Shown: positions 20,826-31,186, numbered from the stretch's first letter. The stretch is 64,000 nucleotides of DNA from Tritrichomonas musculus (GCA_039105265.1 JAPFFF010000012.1:1798001-1862000), one strand, 5' to 3'. Translations and numbers: made by a program. The notes: generated by a model from the sequence alone, not told the origin.

Positions 20826-21045
20826 TTCAGTCAATGCAATACAATCAATGCAATACCATCAATGGAATACATCAATAGAATACATCAATGCAATACAATC
20901 AATGCAATACAGTCAATGCAATAACATCAATGCAATACCATCAATGCAATATCATCAATGCAATACAGTCAATGCAATACCATCAATAGAATACATCAAT
21001 GCAATATCATCAATAGAATACATCAATGCAATATCATCAATAGAA
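20826..21045. repeat. CAATCAATGCAATA-type tandem repeat
   Basis: About 16 degenerate copies of a 13-14-bp unit (variants of CAATACATCAATG, CAATGCAATACCAT). It reaches to about 45 bases before the helicase start codon, so it may influence that promoter. Confidence 0.85.
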
Positions 21046-21089
21046 TCTTTCTACATTTTGTTTTTATTCTTGTTTTTATTTTTGTTCAA

Positions 21090-21353
21090 ATGAGCTGCGA
21101 GCAATATGTAGACTGGAATGTTTTTGAAAACCTCCCTGAAAAATCATTTGAGATTACATACAGTGAAAGAAATTTGTCCTACGGCAAACTTGGCTCTGCC
21201 AATGAAGAGGGAACCACAAATGAGATAACCATAGAGAAGACAATAAAGAAATTCATCTGTCAAGCGCCAATTGGCTCAGGCAAGTCAACAGCACTAAGAA
21301 AATGGATTTACAATACTGTCCCCAATAATAAATTCATACTTGTAGTCCCTACC
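21090..21353 (+). pseudogene. SF2 helicase gene of element C, part before the inserted transposon
   Basis: The start ATG at 21090 follows TTTGTTCAAATG, an Inr-like leader. The frame encodes MSCEQYVDWNVFENLP and then the Walker A motif QAPIGSGKST (near residue 60) and FILVVPT (motif Ia-like). The gene is cut at 21353 by a transposon whose 8-bp target duplication is TCCCTACC. The rest of the helicase lies after it (22474-23640). The P-loop plus DEAH arrangement fits helicases of the origin-binding or viral replicative SF2 type. Confidence 0.75.
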
Positions 21354-22465
21354 AAAGGTAGTGACACGAATAACTTTTTGAATATGTTAAAAATGAGTTA
21401 TCAAAAAGTGGAAAATAAAATACTCTTATTACAAAAAATATAATATATTTTAAGTATTGAAGTGCAAAAATAAAAAATATAACTATTTCTTTTTATATAA
21501 TTTCATTAATGAAGAAAAATCTTTGAAAATATTAAAAATCAACGGATAAAAAAAAGCAATCATTTCAAATGAATAAAAATATTACCAAAGAAATTTTAAC
21601 ATAATAGCATATTATACATTTTAAATTTTTATTTTCTCATCCTTTTTGACAAAATGTCATTTATATAAATGAATAAAAATGTTTTTATACTATTCTATTT
21701 ATAATAAAAAACTTATGAAAAAAATTAACTTTTTGAATTGATCGTTAATTTTAAAAATACCAAAATCGACATACAAATTTCAAGATTTTCTAAAAAATGA
21801 TAAATAATAATGAATTATATATCCTAATTTTGGTTTTTTTAAAGCCATTGACAAAATAAAAACAAATTCCGAAAACAGTTTAAAAATTAATTACAATTTT
21901 TAGTTAATTATTTAATGCTGCTAAGTTTCCACCCATTAGAATTAAGTTTTCATTTATTTCTTAAGGTGATTTCTTAATTTGAGTTTTTTTTTTTGTTAAT
22001 CTAAAAATGATATTTGTGATTCTTTCTGATACTTATCTAGGAACTGTTGTTATTCTTTTTAATATCACATAATCAATTATAAATATCTCAATTTAAATCA
22101 AAATATATGGTTAAAACCTAATAGCAAATTTAAATAAATAAATAAAATTTGTAGATATGATATGCGATTGACTTGTCAGCATTGGTCATTACTAAATAAC
22201 GTTTTTTTCAAACGCATAATCTCTTCATTAAGGGATGGAAGTTAAATATAATAGAATATGAAAATTTTTTAAAACAAAAAAGAAATTTACTTGTAAATTG
22301 CAAAATATATTCAAAGAAATTATTTATTGTTTAATAATTTTACTCATAATTTATAATTTAATTGAGAAAAAACTATTTTTAAATAAAATATTTTTTATCG
22401 AAAAAAAAAGCATTGAATTTTATTGTGAATAAACGATCAAAATTTTGAATGGTGTCACTACCTTT
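21354..22465. mobile_element. Non-autonomous DNA transposon (MITE-like), 1112 bp, 8-bp target duplication
   Basis: Perfect 14-bp terminal inverted repeats, AAAGGTAGTGACAC at 21354 and GTGTCACTACCTTT ending at 22465. They are flanked by an exact 8-bp direct duplication, TCCCTACC (21346-21353 and 22466-22473). The inside is AT-rich with no meaningful frame. An 8-bp duplication suits hAT or P-like families; a one-base shift of the edges would give 9 bp as in MULE elements, which are common in T. vaginalis. Intact ends and duplication suggest a fairly recent insertion. Confidence 0.92.
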
Positions 22466-22473
22466 TCCCTACC

Positions 22474-23640
22474 ATCAATATTGCAATGGAGTTCTACTCA
22501 AAGCTGTATGTAGCATTAAATAATAATCACCCAAAGAACATAGATGAGATAATAAAAGTATGTGTCAAGGAGGGTGCATTCAAAGAATTTAAAGCAGCTA
22601 TCACACATTTTGTCCCTGTTATTATCACTACATTCTCTACTGCATCTAAGTGTCTAGGAGGCATAATTGAACACTTCTACCACCATCAGATAGACTTCAA
22701 TAAACAGTACACACTATTGATTGATGAAGCCCATTTACTACTGGAGCACATATCTTTGATAGAGATTTGTAGGGAATTCAATAGAGTTGGATTGATTACT
22801 GCAACATCATCAGATATTTCTTGTTTGTCTGTATTTGAAGAATACGAGAAGATAAGCCCCTTAGCTGACATCAAGTACCATCGCACAATATATCTATACA
22901 AGCTGAAGAGCAATATGGAAGAGCAAAGAGAAACCATAGCCAAACAAGTACTAGAGGAGATAAAGCGGTATGATAAGATATTGATAAAGATAGAAGACAA
23001 GAATGAGTGCGAGAGATTAAAAGATTGCATCAACAATGAACTAAACAAGGCACTATACAACTCTGAGAAGAAGGAAGTAGAGATAAGTAGTGAAGGCAAA
23101 TTTGTTAACCCAGAGGATGTTGACATAATCATAGCTACATCATGTATTCAGTCAGGGCAGTCATTAAAAGAGAAGCTGCTATCCATATTCATACAAACAC
23201 CACTTGATACAGTTTCAAGTGTAGAGAAATTTGTAGGAAGAAACAGGAATGAAGACTCCACAGCCTATCTTTATATGAGACAAATTAAAGTACCCGAGGA
23301 TAAGTTTACATTTAAAGTAGCCAAGAATAGATACAAGACAAGATTAAATCAATTGAGAGCTAATGCATGGCTGTCTATGAATAAAGATTCATGGGTTAAG
23401 TGCATGAGTAAAATGGGGGAGGTTATTGTTGAAGAGACAGAAGAAGAGGAAAAAAAGAAAGATATAGTAATGATTAAAGAAGAGGGATTAAATAAAGAGT
23501 TTAATGGCAAGAAACAGCTCTACCAATATTTTGGATTTAAGAATGATAAAGAGATACCAGATGAATATGAATTAAGAAGCAAATACATAAGAGATAATGG
23601 TAAGAAGCAAAGAATATATAGCTTGGTAAAGATAGAATAA
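22474..23640 (+). pseudogene. SF2 helicase gene of element C, part after the inserted transposon
   Basis: This part carries the DEAH box (YTLLIDEAHLLLEH), motif III (LITATSSD), motif V-like IATSCIQSGQSL and motif VI-like VEKFVGRNRN, then a basic C-terminal region (KNRYKTRLNQLRANAW). Together with the Walker A in 21090-21353 these are the motifs of a superfamily 2 helicase, in the right order. The expected role is unwinding at the element's origin or during transcription. Its start here is set by the transposon edge, not by a real initiator. Confidence 0.78.
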
Positions 23641-23659
23641 ATAAATAAATAAATCTCAC

Positions 23660-23930
23660 AAATATAAATAATCAAATATAAAGCTCACAAATATAAATAA
23701 ATAAACCATTCAATCTCTCTTTATTTTTTTGAGAAGCAATCTCAATAACAACAATCAAAATAATAATCAATAGAATAATAATCAGTAGAATAATCAAATA
23801 TAAATAATCAGAATAATAATCAGAATAATAACCAGAATAATAATCAGAATAATAATCAGAATAATAATCAATAGAATAATCCAATATAAATAATCAGCAG
23901 AATAATAATCAGAATAATAATCAATAGAAT
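23660..23930. repeat. AATAATCAG-type tandem array, left half
   Basis: Degenerate repeats of a roughly 12-bp unit (AATAATCAGAAT, with AATAATCAATAG and AATATAAATAATCAG variants). The same array resumes at 42876, so this is one array split by a MITE and Maverick B. Confidence 0.85.
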
Positions 23931-23959
23931 CACTCAAAAATATGTGAACACAAAACACA
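23931..23959 (+). repeat. Left end of a MITE into which Maverick B inserted
   Basis: CACTCAAAAATATGTGAACACAAAA is an inverted repeat of 42850-42874, with one mismatch. Only about 29 bases of this MITE lie left of Maverick B; the rest is at 42537-42874. Confidence 0.75.
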
Positions 23960-24234
23960 AGTAGTATATGTTTGTCATGATTTTCGACCTTCGGTCCAAA
24001 CTCCTGACAAACCCTCGAAGCACCTTATTTTGGCACTTTTTTGGTCTCAAACACCTCATTTTAGCCATTTTTTGACTCAAAAAGTTGTCCAACAATTTCT
24101 TAAGTATCCCCATACTTGACCCCCTATTTTCACTCAACAATTTGGGTTCAAAAAGATGTTTGTCATACTCGCTAATAAAGTCCTGATTTCGGACCTAACG
24201 AGTTGTTTCAACTTTTTTGAAAAAAATATTTTTT
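23960..24234 (+). repeat. Left terminal inverted repeat of Maverick B
   Basis: It starts AGTAGTATATGTTTGTC and ends AAATATTTTTT. It is almost identical to the inverted sequence of 42260-42536. Confidence 0.95.
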
Positions 24235-24304
24235 GGAAATTTTCTCATCCACGATAAGTGGTATAAATTTTTTATATTTTTTATTTTTTATCTTCATTGC
24301 AAAA

Positions 24305-24592
24305 ATGAGACTCTCCGAAGCTACTCCCGAAAAATTGCAAGAACTAATTGAATTGATAATAAACGAGAAACTACAACACGACTTTTCATATTATTGGAAC
24401 TCACAAGAAGAATTCTATTATGACATCCGAGAATGTGCTAAGTATGAAGGGTACGATGGAGATTTAGACAACTATGATGCTATGTACTGGTATTTTAAAG
24501 GCAAGAACAACACACCCGCGCAACAACCTAAACAACAAGAAGAACAACCCAAACAAGAAGAACCTCCCAAACAAGAAGAAAAACCTCTCTAA
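24305..24592 (+). CDS. Small acidic protein with PKQEE-rich tail
   Basis: A 95-aa protein. I use the ATG at 24305, which follows TTCATTGCAAAAATG, an Inr-like leader; a longer frame upstream lies in the inverted-repeat edge. The N-terminal 65 residues are helical and aromatic (SYYWNSQEEFYYDIREC). The tail is a proline/glutamine/lysine/glutamate repeat (PKQQEEQPKQEEPPKQEE). It is the leftmost gene of Maverick B, directly before PolB. No family recognised. Confidence 0.55.
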   Translation: MRLSEATPEKLQELIELIINEKLQHDFSYYWNSQEEFYYDIRECAKYEGYDGDLDNYDAMYWYFKGKNNTPAQQPKQQEEQPKQEEPPKQEEKPL

Positions 24593-24631
24593 ACCGACAA
24601 TAAATCACAACAACAAATCGTGAATCAAATA

Positions 24632-27600
24632 ATGGAAAAATTAGAATACTCTCCTAAAAAATGGCAAATCGACTTTGAGAGACTTGATAAGGACGGCAGA
24701 CTCTTATTGCTTCCCAAATTGAAGGAATTCTTTGAAGAATATATAGATTCTTTGCCCATTATCGCTAAATACAAACTCGCTTTCAAAATCAAAAATCAAT
24801 GGCATTCCTATCAATTGACGCCCGAAATATACAACAAATTAATGGATAATCTGACAGAAAAACACTTCATCTTCGATATAGAGAATGTTGTACCAGAATA
24901 TTTTTATGAGAATGGAGCCGAAAAAATACCCGAATGGAGCCTCTTTGAAGCAGTTCGCTTTAGTGAATTTCAGAATATTAAGGCAAAAAATGACGTTGGA
25001 GGAAGTTTCTTTCAATATTTGGTACGTGAAAACTGCCCATCAAATGTTTCAAAATATCTCAAGAAATTACAGATTTTCACATCTCTCGTGGACAAAAAAG
25101 GCAAACAGAGAAAAGAATTGGACGATTGCTGTTTCATTTACGCCCTTCAACAAACAGGATGCTATGATGATGACACACTAAACAAAATGCGCCTAAGGAT
25201 TAATTCAAGATATCTCTCCCAAAAAGCATTGAATAATTTATGTACAGAGTTCAAAATTCATGTCAAATTATCTTTCATTGATGAAGATTCAAAATGCAAA
25301 AAACAAACAGTTAGGTCCCAAAAAGATGGTTCAAAAAAGAGTTATTTAGGTATAGAAAATGCTGACCCAACAAGAACTCATACAATGAATGTCTTCAATA
25401 AACACTTTTTCCTTGAGGAAATTACTCCTTTCAGCACATATTTTATCAACCACCTCCTTGACTGTTCAGAAGACAAATACAATAAAGAGTACAACGTTGA
25501 CCACTGGCGCCCTGCGAGACACTTCATGACATCATCAAATTTGGTTCGAACTCTCATGAAAAACAACTTCTTCGTCCCAATCACATTCGGTCAATATAAG
25601 GTCCTCAACACAGTTTTCTACAAAGAAGTAATCGACAAAATTGACCTTATCGACCTCGAATATAACGAAGAACAATGCACGAAACTAATAAAATTTGACA
25701 AAAAGAAACTCTCAGAAAATGACAACAAAACGTATTGGTATGCCGATTTTGAAGCAGATACATCAACAGAAATTCGCAAACCTTTCCTCTGCGTCTTACA
25801 GAATAGAACAGGCCGAATCAATAAAACTTTCCGAGGAGAAGATTGCAACAAACAATTACTAGATTATTTGCCCGATGATGCAGTCGTTTGTTTCCACAAT
25901 TTAGCGTATGATATCAGAATGCTGGCTTCTTTCGGACTCGCCAAATCCATCATCAAAGGCACAAAAACAATGAAGGCCGACATAAAATATCTCAACAAAA
26001 CCATCCATCTCAAAGACTCTTTACCAATTCTTTCCTGCAAATTATCTCAATTACCCTCAATGTTTGACATTCCTGACATACAAAAAGAGATATTTCCATA
26101 CAAATATTATACTCTTGATCGCCTCCAAACTAACTGTGGCACAATAGATGAAGCAGGAGAAAATGAAGACAAAATATGGACCGATGAAGACTACAATTTA
26201 TTCAACGCCAATATCGATAAAATATCTGGCTGTCGAATAGACGAAAATCACTTTGACATGTGGAAATATGCAGAATTTTACTGCCAGCAAGACGTTAATA
26301 TCCTCAGAATCGGATTCAATAAACTGCATGAAGGATTCATCAAAGACTTCAAAGTCGACCCATTTAATTTCATCAGCATATCGTCTCTCGCAAACGAAGT
26401 CTTCAATCAAAGAGTCTATTATCCTAACCAAAACCTCTATAAATTAGGCGGTCATGTGAGATATTTTTGCTCAAAGGCGATATATGGAGGTAGATGTATG
26501 ACGGCATATAACAAGAAATGGCATATCAAGAAGAACCTTTGCGATTTTGATGCAGTATCATTATATCCTTCCGCAATGAGCAGATTATACACAGTTGAAG
26601 GACGTCCAAAGGTAATACAACAAGACCAACTCAACTATAATTTCCTCTCCCAACAGTCCGCATATATCGTTGAAATCGAAATAACAAAAATCAACAAACA
26701 TTATGCATTTCCGTTAATCGTTCAAAAAATTGACGGCCTAAACAGAAATAACGACATTCTCCAACCAAATCAAACCCTCAAAATAGTTGTTGATAATATT
26801 ACTTTGGAAGATTTTATTGAGTTTCAACAAATAGAATTCAATATACTGAGAGGATATTATTGGGACGGAAAGAAAGATTATCGAATTCAAGATTGTATCA
26901 GAGAAATATTCAATAAACGACTCGAATATAAGAAACAGAAGAATCCTTTGCAAAATCTCTACAAACTCATCATGAATTCCTGCTACGGCAAAACAATAGA
27001 GAGGCCAGTAGATAAAGACTATAAATATCTTCACGAAGGAGATGAACTCGACAAATATTGGGCAAAAAACTATAACAAAATTGTCGAAGATATTCAGTTA
27101 AACAACTCCGATATACACGCCATAAAGACCCTCAAACAAATAGATAATCATTTCAATTTCTCTCTTTTAGGCATCCAAGTTTTGTCAATGTCCAAGAGAA
27201 TAATGAATGAGGTGATGTGTCTTGCTTTCGACATAGGATGCCATATTTATTACCAAGATACAGACTCTTTTATGATAGAATCTGCCGACTTAAAACGTCT
27301 ACAAAAAGAATTCAACAATAAATATAACCGCGAACTTATCGGGAAAAATTTAGGACAATTTCACTGTGATTTTCCTTCAATCAATGGTCATGATGAGATG
27401 CCAGAATCTATTGAAGCATTCTTCTTGATGAAGAAAATGTACGTCAATATGATTACAGATTCTACTGGAGAGATTGATCATGTAATAAGAGGTAAAGGAC
27501 TAACTCAGAATTCTATCAAATATAAATACAACGAGGAGTTTCAAGGAGATGTTATGAAACTTTATGAAACACTCTTCAATGGCAACTCCATTACATTCGA

Positions 27601-27730
27601 CTTAACAAAAGGACAACCTTGCTTCGAAATGAACAAAAATATGACCGTATCGACAAGAAAAAAATTCGAGAGATGTATCAAAACAGACTATGAAAGTGGT
27701 TGTATAGACACTTATTTTCGAACAGAGTGA
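24632..27730 (+). CDS. Protein-primed family B DNA polymerase with N-terminal extension
   Basis: About 1030 residues from the ATG at 24632. Exonuclease motifs: YADFEAD (Exo I, near residue 370), FHNLAYD (Exo II, near 425) and YCQQDVN (Exo III, near 550). Polymerase motifs: DFDAVSLYPS (A, near 640), KLIMNSCYGK (B, near 785) and YYQDTDS (C, near 877). The long insertion between motifs A and B fits the TPR regions of protein-primed polymerases. All catalytic acids are present. The N-terminal ~360 residues include DDCCFIYALQQTG and NVFNKHFFLEE, which look like the Cys and His sites of an OTU-like fold; this is tentative. It replicates the element's linear DNA from protein-capped ends. Confidence 0.95.
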   Translation: MEKLEYSPKKWQIDFERLDKDGRLLLLPKLKEFFEEYIDSLPIIAKYKLAFKIKNQWHSYQLTPEIYNKLMDNLTEKHFIFDIENVVPEYFYENGAEKIPEWSLFEAVRFSEFQNIKAKNDVGGSFFQYLVRENCPSNVSKYLKKLQIFTSLVDKKGKQRKELDDCCFIYALQQTGCYDDDTLNKMRLRINSRYLSQKALNNLCTEFKIHVKLSFIDEDSKCKKQTVRSQKDGSKKSYLGIENADPTRTHTMNVFNKHFFLEEITPFSTYFINHLLDCSEDKYNKEYNVDHWRPARHFMTSSNLVRTLMKNNFFVPITFGQYKVLNTVFYKEVIDKIDLIDLEYNEEQCTKLIKFDKKKLSENDNKTYWYADFEADTSTEIRKPFLCVLQNRTGRINKTFRGEDCNKQLLDYLPDDAVVCFHNLAYDIRMLASFGLAKSIIKGTKTMKADIKYLNKTIHLKDSLPILSCKLSQLPSMFDIPDIQKEIFPYKYYTLDRLQTNCGTIDEAGENEDKIWTDEDYNLFNANIDKISGCRIDENHFDMWKYAEFYCQQDVNILRIGFNKLHEGFIKDFKVDPFNFISISSLANEVFNQRVYYPNQNLYKLGGHVRYFCSKAIYGGRCMTAYNKKWHIKKNLCDFDAVSLYPSAMSRLYTVEGRPKVIQQDQLNYNFLSQQSAYIVEIEITKINKHYAFPLIVQKIDGLNRNNDILQPNQTLKIVVDNITLEDFIEFQQIEFNILRGYYWDGKKDYRIQDCIREIFNKRLEYKKQKNPLQNLYKLIMNSCYGKTIERPVDKDYKYLHEGDELDKYWAKNYNKIVEDIQLNNSDIHAIKTLKQIDNHFNFSLLGIQVLSMSKRIMNEVMCLAFDIGCHIYYQDTDSFMIESADLKRLQKEFNNKYNRELIGKNLGQFHCDFPSINGHDEMPESIEAFFLMKKMYVNMITDSTGEIDHVIRGKGLTQNSIKYKYNEEFQGDVMKLYETLFNGNSITFDLTKGQPCFEMNKNMTVSTRKKFERCIKTDYESGCIDTYFRTE

Positions 27731-27759
27731 GAATGCTGAAGGAGATATTACCCAATATT

Positions 27760-28954
27760 TTAATAATCCAATTTAAAGCGCGGTACTAATTGTCTCTCAT
27801 TTTTTTGTCCCTTAACTTCATACAAACCATTCTTAAATCCAACAACTTGATACTTTCCTGGCTGTACATTTGACCTTCTCTTCATCATTCCATCCTTTTC
27901 GTTATACAATTTTACCGACATCCCTTTTGGCAAATAGAATCCTTTACTCGTCATTATGTCATAATTCTCTTTACAAATATTCATCACAATCAACGATTCC
28001 AGCTCTTTATCTTCATGAACCATCTTTGGATAAACGTTTTTTCCGGCATATTTTGATAGCGTTTTATGAGGTGCGTTATTATATTGCCTCACCAATTCTT
28101 CCATTATTGATGGAGTAATTATCCCAATTCCCATATTGTAAGCCATATCTCTCAGTGTTCTGATGACTCTATCTATCAGTCCCAAAGAACTGTGCATCGG
28201 ATCTGTTTTTACCTGTTTTTGCTCCTTTTTCATGAAGTCTGGATAGTTTCCCATTCTCATTCTTGGTGCAGTTTGCCATTCTATTCCATGTGTCCTATAG
28301 TATTCTTGTGCCTTTCTTGAGTTAAAAGAACCTTCTCCATCAAACGTCAAGCTCTTTATTACAACGCCAGATTGCAGCAATTTATCGAGGGTTTTCAAGT
28401 AAGTATCTGCTGATTTATCTAATTTGGCGAATCTCTGATGCTTTTCTTCCTCTTTCTCTTCTCCAAACAATATCTGATTTACCAACGCAACATACAAATA
28501 TCTTGTATTGACATTTATCATGACCAAATAACATAATTTATCAACAAACATCAAATCAATAATATAAGAATTTCTTGATGAAACTTTATGGAGCTGATAC
28601 TTCTTCGCGTTCTTTTTCAGCGGAAAGTATGAAGTATGTTCCGATTCCTTGACCTGCTTCTCGGGAAACAAACTCTTCAAAGCTCTTATTTTACTCTCTG
28701 TTTTGAACCCGATAATATTTTGCTCCTGAGGAATTTCATAGGTTGAATATGTCGTTGGCTGGAAATAAAATTTATTGACGTATCTATTGTATCTCTCCTC
28801 TTCGGACAAACTACTCTCTCCCCAATTCCTACTGACTCTATTGAATTCCTCTTTATCTAGTAGTCTCTCATGATTGAATACCACAAAATCATTCAAATTA
28901 TCCATGAAAGTATTCCTCAAAATAGGTCTTTGAGGTCTGTCAGAATCTCTTTTA
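27760..28954 (-). pseudogene. Maverick B integrase (rve), catalytic part
   Basis: This holds the integrase core and C-terminal domain: DLMFVDKLCYLVMINVNTRY with the first aspartate, SLTFDGEGSFNS with the second, then GLIDRVIRTLRDM...YNNAPHKTL and a chromo/SH3-like tail (MMKRRSNVQPGKYQVVGFKNGLYEV). The enzyme inserts the element into host DNA, and Maverick c-integrases resemble retroviral ones. The gene's N-terminal part lies at 29862-30375, separated by a mini-element inserted at a TA. The long minus-strand frame begins without an ATG because of that insertion. Confidence 0.88.
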
Positions 28955-28956
28955 TA

Positions 28957-29859
28957 TGGGGTGGAAAAAGTCCATAGGCGGACCTTTTTTTAAACACACA
29001 AAAAGACTTTTTGAAAAGTTTTCATATTTATAATTATATATTCTTCTAACCTTTTATTATATGTGAATAACAATGTATTTCAAACTTTTAATACATAATT
29101 ATAAACGTATGTTGGAAAAGTATTCAAATTTTTGGTCATTTGTAAAAACTCATTTCGTTAGATGCAAACTAATTTACGTTCAATCAAAATTTATAGTTTG
29201 CAATACCAAGTACATGAATATGTATAAAATAATATTTAGTAAATGAAAAAATAAAATATTCTTTGCCAATTTTTTTTAGGTTTTAATATGACATGCCTTT
29301 ACTTTGCTCTCAAAAAGTTCAAAAAATTGATGCTTTGATAATAATGATAACAATATCTAGATGAGTTTTAAAGAAAAAAATATTTCGTTTATTTTTTAGT
29401 ATAAGTAAAAAAATAAACTTGCTTTTATTTTGATTTGGTCAGATTTATATGATCCTTTGATATAAAAGCATTCACTATTTAACCAAATATAGCTTCAAAA
29501 ACATAAAAATCTATTCAATCCACTTGAGTTTTCTGAATTCATATTATTTATTTGTTTTTCTTTGTAGTAATATATCATTTTGCATCTACATAATTATAAT
29601 CATGAACAAAAATTAATATTTATTTCAAATTGATCTTTTTTCCCCGTGTTTTCATAGGCCGTGAAAATAAAAATCATCAAAATTTTTTTATTACTTTTTA
29701 CTATTTTTCACAATTTACTAACATTCAATGAAATGATTGGAATTACTATTTATATATATAATAGCATACATATACATATGTATATATTTATATTTTATTT
29801 TTTAAAAAATCTATTTTACTTATAAAAAAAAGGTCCGCCTACGGACTTTTTCCACCCCC
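28957..29859. mobile_element. Mariner-type mini-element inserted in the Maverick integrase gene
   Basis: 903 bp with inverted repeats of about 33 bp (GGGGTGGAAAAAGTCC, TAGGCGGACCTTTTTTT; one internal mismatch) and TA on both sides (28955-28956 and 29860-29861). The inside is AT-rich without a gene. The repeat start GGGTGG...AAAAAGT resembles the ends of the complete mariner at 9345-10972, so a mariner transposase probably moved it. It must have inserted after, or within the life of, Maverick B. Confidence 0.9.
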
Positions 29860-29861
29860 TA

Positions 29862-30375
29862 TATTTTGCCATTCCTCAGTGAAAATATTGTATAATCTCC
29901 TGAAATCGTCTTCATTTATCGGTAATTTACCATTTTCTTTCAGCAAATCTCGTGCCTGATTTATGGTGTATCTCTGCTTGTTATTCAACTTTTCGAATAG
30001 TTTATTCTTGCATTTTTGGTATTTATTCATATAATTTTTGTGCCTCTGATAATCGATGCTATGAAGGAGTTTATCATGTATTTCAGCATAATTTATCGAT
30101 ATGAAATTCCTTATATTCCTATAATCGTTCTCAGTAAATATTTTGTCATAATTGTATTTGGGTTCTCTATCGCTCCATATATCATGTTTATAATGAAAAT
30201 CTTCTGTTAAAGTATTGTGAATTTTTCTGCAAATCCATTTTCTGATTGCCTCAAAGATGAAGTTAAAATCGTTGTTTCCCTCTATCGCTTCAATATCTGC
30301 TTTATATCTTGGTTCTTCTGTTATAGAGGTTATTATTTCATCCGTGTTATTGTAAAGCAATTTACTTGTATTCAT
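29862..30375 (-). pseudogene. Maverick B integrase, N-terminal part
   Basis: It starts at the ATG at 30375 (MNTSKLLYNNTDE). About 170 helical, charged residues end in LYNIFTEEWQNI at the mini-element edge. It corresponds to the N-terminal region before the integrase core, including a possible zinc-less helical bundle. It is divergent from the small gene at 30393, with only 17 bases between the two start codons. Confidence 0.7.
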
Positions 30376-30392
30376 TTTTTATTTGGTAGAAA

Positions 30393-30542
30393 ATGTCTCA
30401 AGAACAGCCCGTTCTCCTCCCTCTCAAAAACTGGCACGGTAGAAAAACTTTCGCCACACCTACTCTGAAACAACTCAAATCTCGTCTTCAATATTATCGA
30501 AGGATATTGAGCCAAACACCTCCCACGGACCCTAAAAAATAG
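30393..30542 (+). CDS. 49-aa basic protein of Maverick B
   Basis: A short frame (MSQEQPVLLPLKNWHGRK to TPPTDPKK) following TATTCATTTTTTATTTGG, a good Inr match. It has a basic central part (LKQLKSRLQYYRRILS) predicted to form a helix. It could be a core or DNA-binding peptide. The evidence is the promoter and the coding look only. Confidence 0.45.
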   Translation: MSQEQPVLLPLKNWHGRKTFATPTLKQLKSRLQYYRRILSQTPPTDPKK

Positions 30543-30652
30543 TAAAAAGAGAGAAGATTCAACGAAAATATGACAGAGATATGAAGGTAAGAAATCTGTT
30601 AAATAGAGCTGTTGGCAATCTTTACTCCTGAAAATTTTTTGTTATTCAAATA

Positions 30653-31186
30653 ATGTCTGGAACTCTCCGACAAGCTCGTATACTGTCATCAGAAGCAAAA
30701 AGCAAGAACAATACATCAATTTCGCAAGAACAGAATACCAATATCCAAATAACTTATCCCAATGTCCCTCAACTTAACACCTCAAAAACAGCCTCTCGAA
30801 GCAATAGTTTGTCTGATTTAAAGAACTACAATCAGCTTGACTCCCTCGAGCAAAAAAATAAATTCCTTGAATTGCTCGTTTCTGTCTATGAGGACAATCC
30901 ACTAAAAGTGAATTCTTATCTCGTTTGTAATACCACATCTCTCATGAATATGATTAAACTCTTGACCGACGCTGATAAAGTTGAATTAGTATTAGACGAA
31001 GATATCACCTGTAATTCCTGTTGTGGCTGCGTACCTCACCATAATTCTTGTTCCTCCAATAAATTGATATATATTTCGAAGATTCTCATAACGAAAAACA
31101 ACAAGACAGAAGACATGAAATATGCCTACAATGACATCTACTCACAGTTCATAAAATATGGCGTGAGTCTCAAAATATGTATTTAA
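30653..31186 (+). CDS. ~177-aa conserved protein shared by Maverick B and elements C and D
   Basis: The ATG at 30653 follows TTATTCAAATAATG. The N-terminus is a low-complexity serine/asparagine/threonine region; the C-terminal ~110 residues hold a cysteine-rich turn (NSCCGCVPHHNSC) flanked by strands and end in a helix (YAYNDIYSQFIKYGVSLKICI). The same layout occurs at 63306-63827 in D (NPGCCVAKVSPIQKI, DFKQVYNKEFND) and in a decayed form at 45123-45659 in C. It sits next to fiber genes in each case, so it may be an assembly or fiber-associated protein. No known family recognised. Confidence 0.6.
   Translation: MSGTLRQARILSSEAKSKNNTSISQEQNTNIQITYPNVPQLNTSKTASRSNSLSDLKNYNQLDSLEQKNKFLELLVSVYEDNPLKVNSYLVCNTTSLMNMIKLLTDADKVELVLDEDITCNSCCGCVPHHNSCSSNKLIYISKILITKNNKTEDMKYAYNDIYSQFIKYGVSLKICI

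Larger units (their letters stand above)
13205..23930. mobile_element. Element C, left arm: decayed capsid-bearing virus-like element
   Basis: This region holds a broken giant fiber locus (minus strand) and an SF2 helicase gene (plus strand) split by a transposon. Its right border is the tandem array that continues beyond Maverick B at 42876, so the arm was probably contiguous with 42876-47990 before B and its host MITE inserted. The fiber is homologous to element D. True ends are not identified; GC-rich hairpin islands at 13205 and 20390 are candidates for internal or end signals. It is heavily broken, with about four breaks in the fiber alone, and so old relative to Maverick B. Confidence 0.6.

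Noticed and set aside
20826-21045. Regular short repeats that could suggest a CRISPR array
   Set aside because: Units are 13-14 bp with no unique spacers and vary gradually; this is an ordinary degenerate tandem repeat in a eukaryotic genome.
20848-21089. Frame reading MQYHQWNTSIEYINAIQSM through the tandem repeat into the helicase
   Set aside because: It is translation of the tandem repeat. The helicase start at 21090 has an Inr-like leader and gives a sensible N-terminus.
22686-23132. 148-aa minus-strand serine-rich frame
   Set aside because: Antisense of the SF2 helicase part, which has clear motifs on the plus strand.
23672-23884. Minus-strand frame of SDYYSDYYSG repeats
   Set aside because: Translation of the AATAATCAG tandem array; no coding support.
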